DNA of 64,000 nucleotides, from positions 59,432,668 to 59,496,667 of the forward strand of contig NC_080080.1 in assembly GCF_949987535.1 (NCBI RefSeq). Reading direction: 5' to 3'. Made by a program: the position numbers and the translations under genes. The notes beneath the pieces were generated by a model. The model saw only the letters and a program-made list of their open reading frames with translations. It was not told the origin of the DNA and ran no database searches. Positions 1-12,020 of this stretch are shown here, piece after piece; the first letter of the stretch is position 1; the number at the start of each line of letters is the position of its first letter. This stretch comes from Balaenoptera acutorostrata (lineage: Eukaryota > Chordata > Mammalia > Artiodactyla > Balaenopteridae).

Positions 1-205
1 CATGCTTTTAAAGATGCTCTTAAATACTGTGCTTGTCTTGCCATAATCACATAATTTATTGTCCAAACTGGGATATTTATGAGATTGAGATAATAATGAT
101 AACCAAACAGTAGGAATAAGCTGGGGTTGTCCTGGGCCAACTGGAGTGTATGGTTAGCTTAGCTCTGCTGCCTCTCACTAAATAAATGTTTGTTGAATGA
201 ATAAA

Positions 206-226
206 TGGATAGATGGATGGATGGAT
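206..226. repeat. (GGAT)n short tandem repeat
   Basis: A short run of GGAT units follows a TTGTTGAATGAATAAA stretch. The latter resembles the A-rich end of an ancient LINE-2-type repeat, so this may be a microsatellite grown from a repeat tail. Confidence 0.7.
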
Positions 227-1117
227 AACCAAAGTGTTCATATCATTTCATCCACATGGGTAAGCTGCTGTATGGAAACTTTAATTTCAAATAATGAGCT
301 TCAAAGCTGACCTCATGAGGTAATGTGGTCTCATGGAGGCGAATACTGATTCTCAGAGATAATCAAAGAAGGAAGAAAAAAATCAGGAAAAGGACTTATT
401 CCTTTTATAATAATCTTCTACCAACTAATCAATGGAGCATTAATTCTGGTTCAAAGGAGCCTAAGGGAGGAGCATTTAATGTAGTGACCAGATGGTCAGT
501 GCTGTAATAGTATCAACAGATGGAGTGAGGGATTGGGGAAACTGCCAAAACACTGAACACAAAGTGAATTTGAGCCCACATGGAGGTGAGTCGGTGGCAG
601 CCCTCCAGCTCTAAATCCAGCAGGCTCCAGCAGCACAGCCTAGGTAGGTCACTGCTTCCCAGACATGATCTCTAAATTCAGGTCCCAGAAGCAAGTCTTT
701 CAAGGGTACTAATGGAGGGGGAGGGGTCTCATAACATTTTTGTTTTAAAAGCCCTATCAGAAGTCATATTTCACCTCTGTGAAATACCTCTGTGTCTATC
801 TTCATCCTTACTTTGAGTTAGAATTATGTTAATTTAGTGAGAGAATGCTTATTTTATGATAATCAAAAATATTAATTGGCAGTTATCGATGCTTTGATTA
901 TAACCATGACAAAAGGAGTTGATTAATACTTATTTAAATGTATTATGTTTGGTAGGCGGAATCTTTACAAACTGTTAGCTTGTAAGAAAGGAAATGGAAC
1001 CAGGGCAATATGAGTATTGCCGGACACTCGGCTAGGATGGACATCTGAGTATTTTTGAAAGCCTTTAGTGACTCCTCATTTCTTAGATAAAATGGAGTTT
1101 GAACACCTAACCTGGCA

Positions 1118-1775
1118 TTGAAAAGACCCTCCACGATCTCACCTCACTACTCTCCAACTCCCTACCCAAGGTCACTAGCCCAAACTACTGGTCTACCCAC
1201 TGCCCTGAAAACACACTTTCTGCACTCTCACCTCTGGGTATCCTTAGTTCTGGAACCATTCTCTACATCTAGAACACTTTCATGTCTTCTCTATTTATCT
1301 AACACTATTTATTTTTCTAGTCACCCAGCTTTTTAAAGCAGATATTTCTCTGAACAGAGGCTGTGATTCACAAGGAGTGAAATGGTTTTATCTTCCCAAT
1401 GACCTTCTTTTTCATTTGAAGTCAGAGCCCTTAAAAATGCTACCTCTGACCTCAGTTCCTACCAGTCTCCCCTTGCTCATTCTACTGCCACCATACTGTC
1501 CTCTGTGTTATTTCTCGAATAGTCCTAGCATACTCCTACCTCAGGGCCTTTGCACTTGCTATTCTCTTTACTTCAAATTCTGTCCCCCAGAGAAGAGTCC
1601 CATGGCTCACTCCTTATCTTCTTGCCTTTTTTTCAAATGTTTTCCCTCACTATCTTCATGCTTCTTTTCAAATGTTCTAATATTCAAGAGGCCTTTTCTG
1701 ACCACCCCATATGAATAGCACTTTTCACCCCAGAACTACCAATTCTCTTTGTCCTGCTTTATTTAGTACCATCTT
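1118..1775 (+). repeat. LINE-2-like ancient repeat
   Basis: Landmarks appear in the order known from mammalian L2 3' regions: CTCCACGATCTCACCTC near 1130, CCTCAGGGCCTTTGCACTTG near 1540, CATGGCTCACTCC near 1600, TTCAAATGTTCTAA near 1670, TTTTCTGACCACCCCAT near 1694 and CCTGCTTTATTTAG near 1755. A diverged insert-like stretch lies around 1300-1430. The family name is from recognition of these phrases, not from an alignment. The orientation is less certain than the presence. Confidence 0.55.
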
Positions 1776-4366
1776 ATTGGGTTGGGCATGTGACCCGACA
1801 CAGGTCACTGAGACTCAATTCTAAGACTTCTGTTAGAACTATTAGGAAAGAGAAGCTCTCTTTCTGCTGGAGTTGCTAATTTGTGAGAAAAATAATTTGG
1901 GACTGACTGAAACAAAAAATCCTTGGTATTGAGACCAATTAGTTGCAGAAAGAAATGATAAATGTAAAAAGAAATATTGAGCTCCTGGATCAAGCTGTTT
2001 TTGAAGCTGTAACACTCTGAGGATTTTAGTCCCATACCCTCTTTTTGCTTCAGTTAGTTGAGTTGGGTTTTGGTTATATGCATGTCCTCACTTAGATAGT
2101 TACTGAGATATATGCACTTGCTAAAGGCTCTGTAATGAGAATTAAAGAATTTAAAGAATTCTCTTTAAAGAGAATTAACAGTTCTTCACATGAGTGCTAA
2201 TTAAGTCAGTACAAGCCAATAGAAAAAAATCAATTAATGATTTCTTAAGCTGTCACTTTCTGTTAATTAGTTGTATTTTCTTCTAATTAAAACCCTAGTA
2301 CCTGGACATAATCTATATAATGATTTTTTTGAAAATCATTTTTTTGAAAATTTTAGTAAGAGCAGAAATGTGACGGAATACTGATTTTAAAGGGCTCCAA
2401 AGAATATTTCTCCTGGGTGTCACAATGCTGGATGATTACATTTGTAAATGTCTTTTAGCCACGTGGCCAATTTCTAGTTAAATTCAATTGTTTAAATGTG
2501 TAATTGTTGATAATTTATTGTTGTCAGGGTACACGAATTTTACCAGAATCAGTAATTAGTTAACTCAGGGAATTTTATGAGCACATCCAGTTAATTTTGA
2601 TCATCTCTGTGTTTTTCTTTTTCTTTTAATAATTTCCTTCAAATTAAATATACCAGCAACATCCTGAACTATGATGTTGAATTTTCATCTCTAATTTTCA
2701 ATTTCAGGTCAGTTACTGACTTCTAATCAAGCCATGGCATCTCCATATGTCAACCTATGACCTATATTCACACCTGTTAGCTATAAGATGCCAATGCTTC
2801 AGTGAGAACTTAAATTACCTTGACTGTAACATGCTCTCTACTATTGTAGTTAGTTATTCATATTTGTTGGCGACAGTCTCGAAGGATTGTAACTCTGAAT
2901 ACGTTAGTTCAGTTTTACTATGAGAAGAAAGCTATAAATGACAACAAAAAAACCTGATAAATATTTCTAAAGCAACTTCCTGTATGTCTACTTGGGTTAG
3001 TAGCTTAGTTTCCTTCCTTTGAAATCCAAATTGATAACAACAGTAATTGGTCAAATACAATAAATAATATGTAAAGAAATACTCACTGGATGTAAAGAGA
3101 ACTTCACCTGAGTAAAAATTGAAATTGTGATCAGAAAGTTACACGATATAGGAAGATTTTGCAACCATAAAGATTAAAACAAAAAGTATTTTTGGTTCAG
3201 AAAACTTAATCTAGGATTTATAATCTCTGAGCCTTGTTATTTGATGCTACAGTTATATATGTACATATGTGTGAGTGTGTGTGTGTGCATGTAGGTATAT
3301 ATAAACACATATACATACACACATATTTGGGTTTGTTCTGCACTCCCTGTTAGAGAATTCAGTCTTTAGGAGAAGGACTATTTTCCTTTTCTTTGTAAGT
3401 ATCCAACATAGAAATGTTTAATGTATTGGCTAACTTTTTATAAACATCTAAATAAAATTTAAAAATCATTATAAATACAGAGTTTCCATTTAAGTCATGA
3501 GACCATGCATGGAGCATATTCTTAGTGACTACATGATTCTAAAAATATATCATGATAAAGTCAGTGGAAAATACAACATAGGAATGAGTTACCTGCAGTA
3601 ATTCATTTGGGTTAATCAAGAGCATCTCGATGGGATGGACCCCCATAATCACACAGCTGATACACACATATTCAGACATAACTTCTGTCTCTATATATAC
3701 AGTCTTAGGGATTTCTGTATGCCCTCCATTTTTAATACCCTTGGCTTTTCTTATTCAGCTGATTGTGGAAAATTAAAGATTTAGCTCTGTAAGAAAAAGT
3801 TCTTTAATACAAACAAGGGCCAATGGAAAAAAGAAAAAAATGCCATCAGGGCTTAGAAATGGGTAGAGGAAGATACTCACATATTCCCGAGAGGGTTCTG
3901 ATCTTGGATGAACCAACTTCAAGGACAGGGAGTGAGGCCTTGGGGACAGGGGCAAGCTTCTGGCCCTTACCCTGGGGTGAACAGCGTTTCTGGGCAGGAA
4001 ATATCTCAGAGGGAGTATGTGGTGCTTTCTAGTTCCGAGCAAAACCATGTACTATGCTTTGGGGCAGGACGCAGACTCTGAGAGGAAGGGCTCACCACTT
4101 GGGCACCTCTCCCCACCACAACCCCTGGAGTTACGGTACCTAAGGCTGTGCTTTCTTGACAGCAAGGATAGGCTAAGGCAGGGAGGCTTTTATCAAAATG
4201 GGTCCAAGATGGGGGGAGGGCACTAGGGCACTGAAGTTCTTTCAGTGTCTGAGATCTTTGGTTTTAACTAGCCTCAAAGCAGCAGTTTTTATTTGAAGTA
4301 GCCTGGATCTATGTCTAGAAGACCTACATGTGCAGGTTCAGACATCATTGTCTGAACTTCTGATGG

Positions 4367-4368
<2 letters not shown>

Positions 4369-4401
<33 letters not shown>
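4369..4401. repeat. (GT)n microsatellite, (CA)n on the STMN2 strand, 100 bases after exon 3 donor
   Basis: An uninterrupted GT dinucleotide run of about 33 bases is followed on its right by a purine-rich block up to about 4470. On the STMN2 sense strand this reads: exon 3 donor, polypyrimidine block, then CA repeat. A CA repeat in intron 3 of human STMN2 is known to vary in length. Whether this is the same repeat needs an alignment. Confidence 0.9.
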
Positions 4402-4405
<4 letters not shown>

Positions 4406-4499
4406 CGGAGGGGTGGGGGAGGGGAAGGGAGAGAGAAGAGGAGAGAGAGAAGGCAAGGAAAAGAGGAAGCAGAATTTAAAAACCTGTGGAAAAAGTTAC

Positions 4500-4672
4500 C
4501 TTTCTTCTTTCCTCTGCAGCCTCCAGTTTCTTCTGGATCTCCTCCAGGGACAGATCTTTCTTCTTGGGAGAAGCTAAAGTTCGTGGGGCTTCTGAGATAG
4601 GAGATGGTGGCTTTAAGATCAGCTCAAAAGCCTGGCCGGAGGCACGTTTGTTGATTTGCTTCACTTCCATAT
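4500..4672 (-). CDS. STMN2: STMN2 exon 3: stathmin-like domain start, residues 39-96
   Basis: The exon starts after TCTCAG (AG at 4674-4673) and ends with GAAAG before the donor GTAAC at 4499-4495. It is entered in phase 1 (the split codon from exon 2 gives Asp39) and left in phase 0 after Lys96. It encodes [20 protein letters not shown], the start of the stathmin-like domain. This is followed by the proline-rich stretch with Ser62 and Ser73, each before proline (the known JNK sites of SCG10), and by [17 protein letters not shown], the first turns of the long tubulin-binding helix. Ser50, a known PKA site in the RAS motif, is present. The length (173 bases) and sequence match mammalian STMN2. 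The paralogues STMN1, STMN3 and STMN4 differ in the linker, so STMN2 is the best call. The longer open frame running left past 4672 on the plus axis is intron read-through. Confidence 0.97.
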
Positions 4673-6424
4673 CTGAGAGATGAATATTTGAGAAGGTTAA
4701 GCCCACAGAACACAGGCATGGGTTTACTAAAATAATTTGAATTCTGGCAATTAAAAGTAGCCTTGTTATTCTGGCAAAGATGAGTAAAATACTGCATATG
4801 ATCATTTACTCTACATTGTTTGAACATATAAGACCTCTTTCTTTAGTATAATTATGGATATATTTTAACTGGATAAATATTTACAGTGTTGGGAAATTCA
4901 ATAATGTCCATAGGGAGTTGAATCATGGTAGGCGTGCCCAGAAAAAAATAGCCTGAATCGATTTTAAACTAACTTTATTTTCCTTTTGAATAAATATGAG
5001 CCTCATATGAAAAGCAAGGAGCACAGATTTAGATTTATTTATTTTTTTGGAAATTAGCATAGCTGGAAACATTTTCAGATTAAATAATGAGGAAAATAAC
5101 AAAGTCCTCCAGTTCTCACACCTAATCCTGTGGTTAGAAATCACAGGAGCTGTGTTGGAACCGATGTAGCTCCCTGAATGGTTGGAAATACTTGGCGCAG
5201 TCAAGGCTCATGTGCAAGACATCCTGCTGGTTCCTGTTTTGCCCTTCAGTGTGTCTGTTGATCTGAGTCATCAAGCAATGTAATGTCCACTCTGGGGAGG
5301 GCACTATGATGGGGGTCCCTGCCTTCAAGGTGCTTACAGTCTAATGAAGACAATAAGACAGGGTACCATGGTAATATCTTTGCTTCTACTTTGTTGCTAC
5401 TTAGAATGTCCTTCTTCATCATCCCTCACCTGTAGACAGGAAGCAGGGGAAGAGGCATTGTGGTAGGGGAGGGAGGGGGCAACATCTGCTTATCTAATTT
5501 ATACACTCTGTACATTTTAAAAATATTTAAACTCAATAGCTGCATAATATGCATAGTAATTAAATGGGCAAAAACCTGAAAATAAATGCATAATATAATT
5601 TATAATGCAAAATAATACCATTTATAATATAAAATAGAGTGATAGCTAGCACCTGCTAGGATATTAGTGTAATTACACAACTTACAGCTTAGTAAAATAT
5701 ACTGATTTTTAAAAGCTCATTGGACAGCTCTCACTTTTAGATGAGCGTTTTTTTATTTTGAACCCCAGACTACACCCCTCTCATTTCGGCCCCCCAGTCC
5801 TTGTTTTGTCCTCGGAACCCACCCAAAGTCAGGTCAGTCTCTGTTGGGCATCACAATAGTATTTGAAAAGAGTTATGATTTTCCATTTCAAATTTTTTCC
5901 CCAGTCTAAAGCATTCTCAGTGTCCTAAAGTGACACTGTTTCTAGATCTTTTCTACTGCATCACTCCCTAATCTCACAGGCCTCACTGATTTATTAATGT
6001 CCCTTGAAAATTGTGGCAACCAAGCTGGCCAGGCCTCCAGACTAGTTCTGACTAGAGCAGAGCAGAGAAGAATTATAAATTAGCTTCCATTAGTGTTCTT
6101 TTAGCAGGCTGGTTAGTGCACTTTCAGCTTGTGGTCAGGTCAGACCCCAGGTGAACAGGAACTGGCCTTACTTAGACCTGTGAATGCTAACAGATCATAC
6201 AGACAAAGTCAATTCAGTATGTTAAACAGGATGTGGCTTTTTTCACAAATGTAAAAATATTTTAAATCTTCCTGAAGGCATCCAAATTTGTACTTATATC
6301 TTAAGTACAATTCTATAAAATTTATGGAAAAGGGTTTCAAGAGAACAGAGGCAAATAAAAATCACTTATTTGATAAGGTGATGGGATTTTAAATGGATAG
6401 AGTTAGAGACACTGTAATCAGAAC

Positions 6425-6600
6425 TGCCTGTATTTGCATCCAAATAGTAAGCCCTGCTTACTAGGGTGTGATACTGGGAAGGTTAATTCACTTCTTTAAG
6501 CTTTCATTTCCTCATCTAAAAGATGGAGATAAAAGGCCCCTTTCTCATAAGACTGTTGTGAAGATTAAAAGATGAAGGATACTTGTCCAAATTAATCAAA
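6425..6600 (+). repeat. MIR-like SINE
   Basis: Diverged but recognisable MIR phrases in order: a T-rich stretch before TTTCATTTCCTCATCTAAAA near 6505, AGATGGAGATAAAAG near 6522 and GTTGTGAAGATTAAAAGATG near 6554. MIR is an ancient tRNA-derived SINE shared by all mammals. Confidence 0.6.
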
Positions 6601-7619
6601 TTATATACATTAAATATGTGCAGGGATTTGTAAGTGCCCTCAATACAGCTGTTAAAAAAATTAAATTGTAAAGATGTTCCAAAAAAAAAGATATAAAGGA
6701 TACTAAATGTAAAGTACAGGCCATAGCACTTAGTGTTTGTAAATGTAAATAATAATAATAATTATTAATTCTTGTTATAATATTTGTCTACAAGAAACAC
6801 TTCACGTTATTACCTAATATAGAAAGAGAAGACAAGGTTAAAGACTTTGGGAATTTGAAATTCTCTACCAGTTCTTTTAGGAAGCAGTTCATGAGCTATG
6901 TTGAATTGTCTATTTGATTTCTAAGACTCAGCTTATATATAACTTTTGATTTTCGTTTCCCTCTCTCCCGTCCCTAAGATGGCAGAAACCATCACTGTCT
7001 TCTGTGTCCTACCAGTAAATGCTGCCTTAGCGAATAACCACACTGAGTTCCACTTACTGATTATTTGTATGTTGTAATTCTCTTCTACTAGGCCATGAGT
7101 GCCTTGAAGAAGAGGCCTAAGCTGTATGCATCACTGGAACCTCAGTGACAACACATGGTGAGATACAGTCTCAGAAGAAACATAGCTGGATTACTAGTCA
7201 CAGCCACATTTAGCAGATTAAGGATAGGACCAGTGTATTTGTTGACTGAATGAACTTATACGAAGTAGACATGGGGCCTGCATTCTAATGAGAGTTTTGG
7301 TTGGAAACCAAAATCTTTTTGCATGAAAGACATTTCCTTGTGAAACAGTTAATTCATATTTATGATGCTTGTGCCATGATAGAATCAGTTTGAAAGAAAA
7401 ACGTCTTTGAGTCCTGGAATATTTTAAAGGCATAGAAGGGGTTAACTGCCATCGATCCTTTCACCTTACCTTTAATGGATTTCCTTACACATGTGGAAAA
7501 GAAAATCGTTGTGAGCCAAACAGGTAGCCAAATATGCCTCAGCTTTATCTACTACATATATAACTGCACCAAACATTTTGATTAAATGCACTGAATTAAG
7601 TAAAAATGGTATTGTTGAT

Positions 7620-7800
7620 AATGACAGCTACCATTTTGAATGCTCACAAGAGGCCAGGCTCTATGCTAAACATGAAACCATTTAAACCCAACAACACCAC
7701 TGGGAGGAAGATACTAGAGTTAAATCAGGCTCAAAGAATCTAAGTTACTTGCCCGAGGTCATGCAGATAGTGGCAGAACCAGGAAGGTAATCAAATTAAG
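7620..7800 (+). repeat. MIR-like SINE
   Basis: MIR-type 3' phrases: CCAGGCTCTATGCTAAACAT near 7655, an ACTGGGAGGAAG stretch near 7700, AAGTTACTTGCCCGAGGTCA near 7742 and a TGGCAGAACCAGGA stretch near 7772. This places a decayed MIR in plus orientation inside STMN2 intron 2. Confidence 0.65.
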
Positions 7801-8390
7801 TAGTATGAATCAGGATAAATCAAACCAAAAGGGTTTTACTGCAAAATAAGGTTCATAGCTATGCCAGTTCTTCAGGATTTTCTTTTAAAATCCTCTTTAT
7901 CTGGGGCTTCAGTCATAGGTCGGTTTTACTATTGGAACTTACTAGGTTGTTGACATGCGCACACAAAATACGGGGATTTTATAAAGACTACACTAAAAAA
8001 CTGTGATGGTGGTTGATTTTCTCTCCTGAGTTTTCTAACTACAAAGCATTTTCTTGCAAATTGTGATCTCTAATTACAGCTTAGCATATCATGTTATTTG
8101 CAAAGAAAAGCCTCGGACATATTGTGGATGTTGACATGTTGGATGCGATGGCTAATAAGCACTCAGCCATGTTTCTTAAGAGACATTAATGTGCTGTTAT
8201 TAGCATCAAACTCATACTGTTTTGAGCAAACGGCAATCAATAAGACCCGTTAGCTAGACCCGGCAGGTCAATAGTAAGATCTACAAAATATTGATTTAAT
8301 TATACCAGGAACTGTGAGACAGAAACAAATATATCCAAGCTTTGCCAACTGATCCAGCCAGCAGGGGCATTTCTACTGTAGGCATCTCAC

Positions 8391-8486
8391 CATCGTAAGT
8401 ATAGATGCTGATGTTGCGAGGTTCCGGGTAGAAGCAAGAGCAGATCAGTGACAGCATGGACAGCTCCTTCATTTTTTCCTTGTAGG
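8391..8486 (-). CDS. STMN2: STMN2 exon 2: palmitoylated membrane-anchor segment, residues 7-38
   Basis: The exon begins after TTTCAG (AG at 8488-8487) and ends at ACGATG before donor GTGAGA. Both borders are phase 1 (96 bases, 32 codons), so the exon could be skipped without a frameshift. It encodes AYKEKMKELSMLSLICSCFY and then PEPRNISIYTYD, the SCG10-specific N-terminal segment. Cys22 and Cys24 are the known palmitoylation sites that hold the protein on Golgi membranes and axonal vesicles; both are intact. Compared with human STMN2 as I remember it, one residue differs (Ser33 here, Asn in human). The open frame continuing from 8486 to 8520 on the minus strand is intron sequence and its ATG is not the start. 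The true start is in exon 1. Confidence 0.97.
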
Positions 8487-9954
8487 CTGAAACAAAAGGC
8501 TCAAGATTAGTATCTATCATTTTCTGAATTTCCTCTGAACGTTTCTTTTAACCTGAGTAATAATTGTAGCCTCCTGCAGAATGAATGTTGCCAGGGACAC
8601 TGCCCTCTTTCACAAAATATAAATGAACGAAAGATGGAAGCGGACTCTGGGGTGCATATTCCTTATTACAGAGGACATAAAACACAAATTGTTGCAGGTT
8701 AGATAAGAAGTGAGAGAAAGGGAGCTAGAGAAAGAAAGGAAGGTAGATGGAAATGAGATCCAGCAGGGTAGGAGGGAGAGACAGGAAAGATACGGAGGAA
8801 GCAGAAACAGACAAAATGGGCAAAGAGAAAGGTCCATTCTAGTACATGTGCACTAGGTCTGTTGTATGTAAATCAGCTTCAGGAGGTGTCCTTTGTGGTT
8901 GACCCTGAATGGCCACATACTCATTTGGGGAGAGTCAGAGAACTCATCAGGATAGTTATTAAGCAAATATTGATATATCCTGCAGGGACCAATGTTGCTT
9001 ATTTCTCATCATCCCAAGTGCACTTTTTTTTTATCTCCCTCTTTCCACACACACCAAAAACCTGGACCTGAGATCTGATAAGGAGGTCTCTTCCTCTCTG
9101 CACACTCAGTTTGGATGCCAAGCAGCTGCTGGAGTTCAGACCTTCCTCCCCTTTCACTCCCCCCAACCCCCCTGCCCCCATTTCATTTTCCCCTTTGTCC
9201 TTCAAGAGGTCTCCTGTCCAGGCAACCTTAGAGGGCCTCTTATCACGTTGGTCATCCCTGGGACAAGTGATGACCAGAAGGGGATAAAGAGGTGGGATCC
9301 TCTCACCTTTGTTGGTTATTTAATTAGCAAAGTTAATAAATTAAGGAAAATGGAAGAAAAATAAGAGAGATAACGTGCACTAACTTGTGAGAAAGTATAA
9401 ACAAATGGTGATGTCCTAACATACTGAACCTCACAGGGAGCAGGTACCTCTTGGCAGGGTCTTCTGATCATTATGTAACCCATGGAAGAGGAGTACCTTG
9501 GGAAGGCGAGAATCTGCAGAAGATTGTTTGGGCATTATTGCCAGGTGCCTTGTGCCAGAATAGTCCTGCCAACACCCATTCTGAGAGATTTTACTGGATG
9601 CCTTTGGAATTTTAGAAGGCTGAAACCATATTTCTTTGTCCTATGTGTCTATTTAGTTAATAAAATTATGTCATTTATAAAGGTCCAAACCGATCTTCAC
9701 ATGGATGTTCAGTGTGAATCACAATATCTGTCACATAAAAGCATTTTGTGGTTCAATGCATTTAATTCCATGAACTGATTAAAACCAAAACAGCAAGCCT
9801 TTGTAGGCTTGTACCTTTTTCTGGTAAGAGGATGCCAAATGGTACCAAAATATTTTGCAAAATTAAGCACATATTAGAAGCACATGTTAAAGACATCAAC
9901 TTTATTAGAGAAGGACAATCCAAAAGCAAAATAAAAGATATTCTGTCTTATAGA

Positions 9955-10697
9955 AAAGGGAACCTTTCTATACTGTTGGTGGGGATGTAAATTGGTGCAG
10001 CCACTATGGAAAACAGTATGGAGTTTCCTTAAAAAACTGAAATAGAACTACCGTATGATCCAGCAATCCCATTCCTGGGCATATATCCAGAAAAGATGAA
10101 AACTCTAATTTGGAAAGATATATGCACCCCAATGTTCATAGCAGCACTATTTACAATAGCAAGACATGGAAACAACCCAAGTTCCCATCAACCAGTGAAT
10201 GATTGGTGTAAGAAGATGGAGGGGGTACATATATATATATATATAATGGAAAATTACTCAGCCATAAAAAAGAAGTATTGCCATTTGCAGCAACCTGGAT
10301 GGACCTAGAGAATATCATACTAAATGAAGTAAGTCAGACAGAGAAAGATAAATATTATCTGATATCTCTTATGTGTGGAATCTAAAGAATAATACAAATG
10401 AATCTATATACAAAACAGAAACAGACTCACAGACATAGAAAACAAACTTATGATTACCAAAGGGGAAAGGGAGGGGGCAGGGATAAAGTAGGAGTATGGG
10501 ATTAACAGATTAAAAACTACTATGCATAAAACAGATAAGCAAAAAGGATTTACTGTATAGCACAGGGAACAATATTCAATATCTTGTAATAACCTATAAT
10601 GGAAAATAATCCGAAAAATATATAAAACAGAATCACTTTTCTGTACACCTGAAACTAACACAATATTGTAAATCAACTATACTTCAATAAAAAAAGA
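9955..10697 (+). mobile_element. L1 3' fragment (L1M-type), 5'-truncated
   Basis: The sequence encodes, with breaks, the C-terminal part of L1 ORF2. It has the run [24 protein letters not shown] followed by a [19 protein letters not shown] stretch and a YSAIKKK stretch. A 3' UTR follows, ending CAATATTGTAAATCAACTAT and an A-rich tail at about 10683-10697. Read on plus, it is antisense to STMN2. A short open frame at 10096-10308 is a piece of this reading frame. Divergence and frameshifts suggest an old mammalian L1M copy rather than a cetartiodactyl-specific one. Confidence 0.85.
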
Positions 10698-11439
10698 TTT
10701 TCCATTTTATAGAGAGGTAACAGATTAAAGCTGTAAAAGAAAATGAATTCCTACTGAAGAAAACATTCCTCAACATCTGTCCTCAGTTTCCTGGAGATGA
10801 AGTTCACCAATTTTCAGTAAGGTTACTGATCTAATTAAGATTGATAAAGGTGTAAACGTTGTCAGGAACCAACACATTTAGAGCCCATGTGTAATATATA
10901 ACTGTGACTGATACAAATGTTTGTTCTTTCCTCTCTTAGGTGGTCTGGGGACAAACCCCAGCTCATCTCTGTGGGTGATTTCTTTAATGGCATCCTTACT
11001 TTGATTATTGTTTTTAAACATCAGGACCTGTGACTCTACATGGCACGACTCTATCCAGTAGTAGCCATTGCATAGATTTTTGCTGATATAGTTGCTCTGA
11101 ATCCTATGGAACCCCGTAAAACCAGTTGCAACCACAGCCCAAGCAATTTCTGATTGCTTCCATGCAGCAAAGGCGTATTGTGAAGATGGGTCTCCTTTCC
11201 ACTTGCTGCAGTTGCCCAAGATTTTCCCCAGATGGCATTGCCCTTCCTAATCATCTCCACTCATCTACATCCTTCCCAAGATCTGAATCCCAATTCAGAT
11301 CACCCCTCTTCAGTGTTTCCCTCTCTTCGGGGTACTCCCACATTGATCTCCTGTTGTCCTTAGTAGGCTATACTACATAATCATGATTATACACTGTTAT
11401 ACTTGATTATATACTGTTTCAGGTCATTCACTACTGGTT

Positions 11440-11565
11440 TTTGATGTGTAATTTTTGTTTACTAAACTAAACTCCTTGAAGGCAAATGTCGCATCTTACT
11501 CATTTATGAAATAATTTACAGCATAGTTCTGAATGGAACAGAAAGCAGTTGCTTAATAAATAGTT
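11440..11565 (+). repeat. LINE-2 3'-end-like fragment
   Basis: The phrases AAACTCCTTGAAGGCAAATG and, at the end, GCTTAATAAATAGTTGTTGG resemble the 3' end of mammalian L2. Diverged, and called by pattern only. Confidence 0.45.
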
Positions 11566-11867
11566 GTTGGCTATTTTGCTCACTGATTTTAAATCAATCT
11601 CTCAATTGACAAGTATCAATATTTATGATCACCACCTATGGTCAAGAGTTTCTGTGAGGCATTATGAAATTAAAAAGAGATATAATATATGTGTCCTCAT
11701 TCTTAAGGAGCTTTCAAGTCAGGGAAATGAAGTATATGGATATAAAAAGTGATAGAAACACATGCAAAATAGGGTAAGTGTCAAATAGAGGTAGATGATT
11801 TGTACTAGAAATTCAGAAGAACCTCAAAGCCCTGGGGCTGTGGGGAGGGTGGTCAGCAATGGCTTTA

Positions 11868-12020
11868 CAGTTAGAGTTGCCAGATTTAGCAAATAAAAAT
11901 ACCAATACCTAGTTCAGTTTTAATCCAAATATTGCATGGGACATACTGAAAACCATTCCTTGCTTTTCCAAAATTCAAATTTAACTGGGTACCTTGTATT
12001 TTATATGGCAACCAGAGCAA
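11868..12020. repeat. Palindromic interspersed repeat (DNA-transposon-like)
   Basis: The left end reads AGTTGCCAGATTTAGCAAAT and the right end, near 12000, reads GTATTTTATATGGCAAC, a near inverted repeat. The centre also pairs in part (AATATTGCATGGGACATACT against the flanks). This family is a common mammalian interspersed repeat with inverted-repeat structure. I do not name it because I cannot be sure of the family label. Confidence 0.5.

Larger units (their letters stand above)
1..4499 (-). other. STMN2: STMN2 intron 3 (partial), no coding exon seen
   Basis: This is intronic sequence after the exon 3 donor (GTAAC read on the minus strand at 4499-4495). It contains a LINE-2-like stretch (1118-1775), a small GGAT repeat (206-226) and a long GT tract (4369-4401). 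It also has a purine-rich block (about 4403-4470) that reads as a polypyrimidine run on the gene strand. Short open frames here, such as those at 1377-1718 and 3773-4048, have no recognisable domain and fall in repeats or low-complexity DNA. I see no other gene. Confidence 0.8.
4673..8390 (-). other. STMN2: STMN2 intron 2
   Basis: A 3.7-kb intron whose donor is GTGAGA (minus strand, 8390-8385) and whose acceptor is CTCAG at 4677-4673. It contains two MIR-like elements (about 6425-6600 and 7620-7800) and AT-rich unique sequence. I see no further exon. The open frames at 4923-5328 and 7218-7433 show no recognisable domain. Confidence 0.85.

Noticed and set aside
1..4499. Search for STMN2 exons 4 and 5
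   Set aside because: Codons for SQEAQVLK, the NNNFSKMAEEKL region or the C-terminal VELSG were not seen in this stretch; these exons should lie beyond the left edge.
4476..4805. 109-codon frame that includes STMN2 exon 3, with an upstream ATG
   Set aside because: The N-terminal part before residue 39 is intron 2 sequence. The real start is in exon 1 at 35055.
4624..5328. Frames overlapping exon 3 and intron 2 on the minus strand
   Set aside because: Out of frame with STMN2 and without homology that I recognise.
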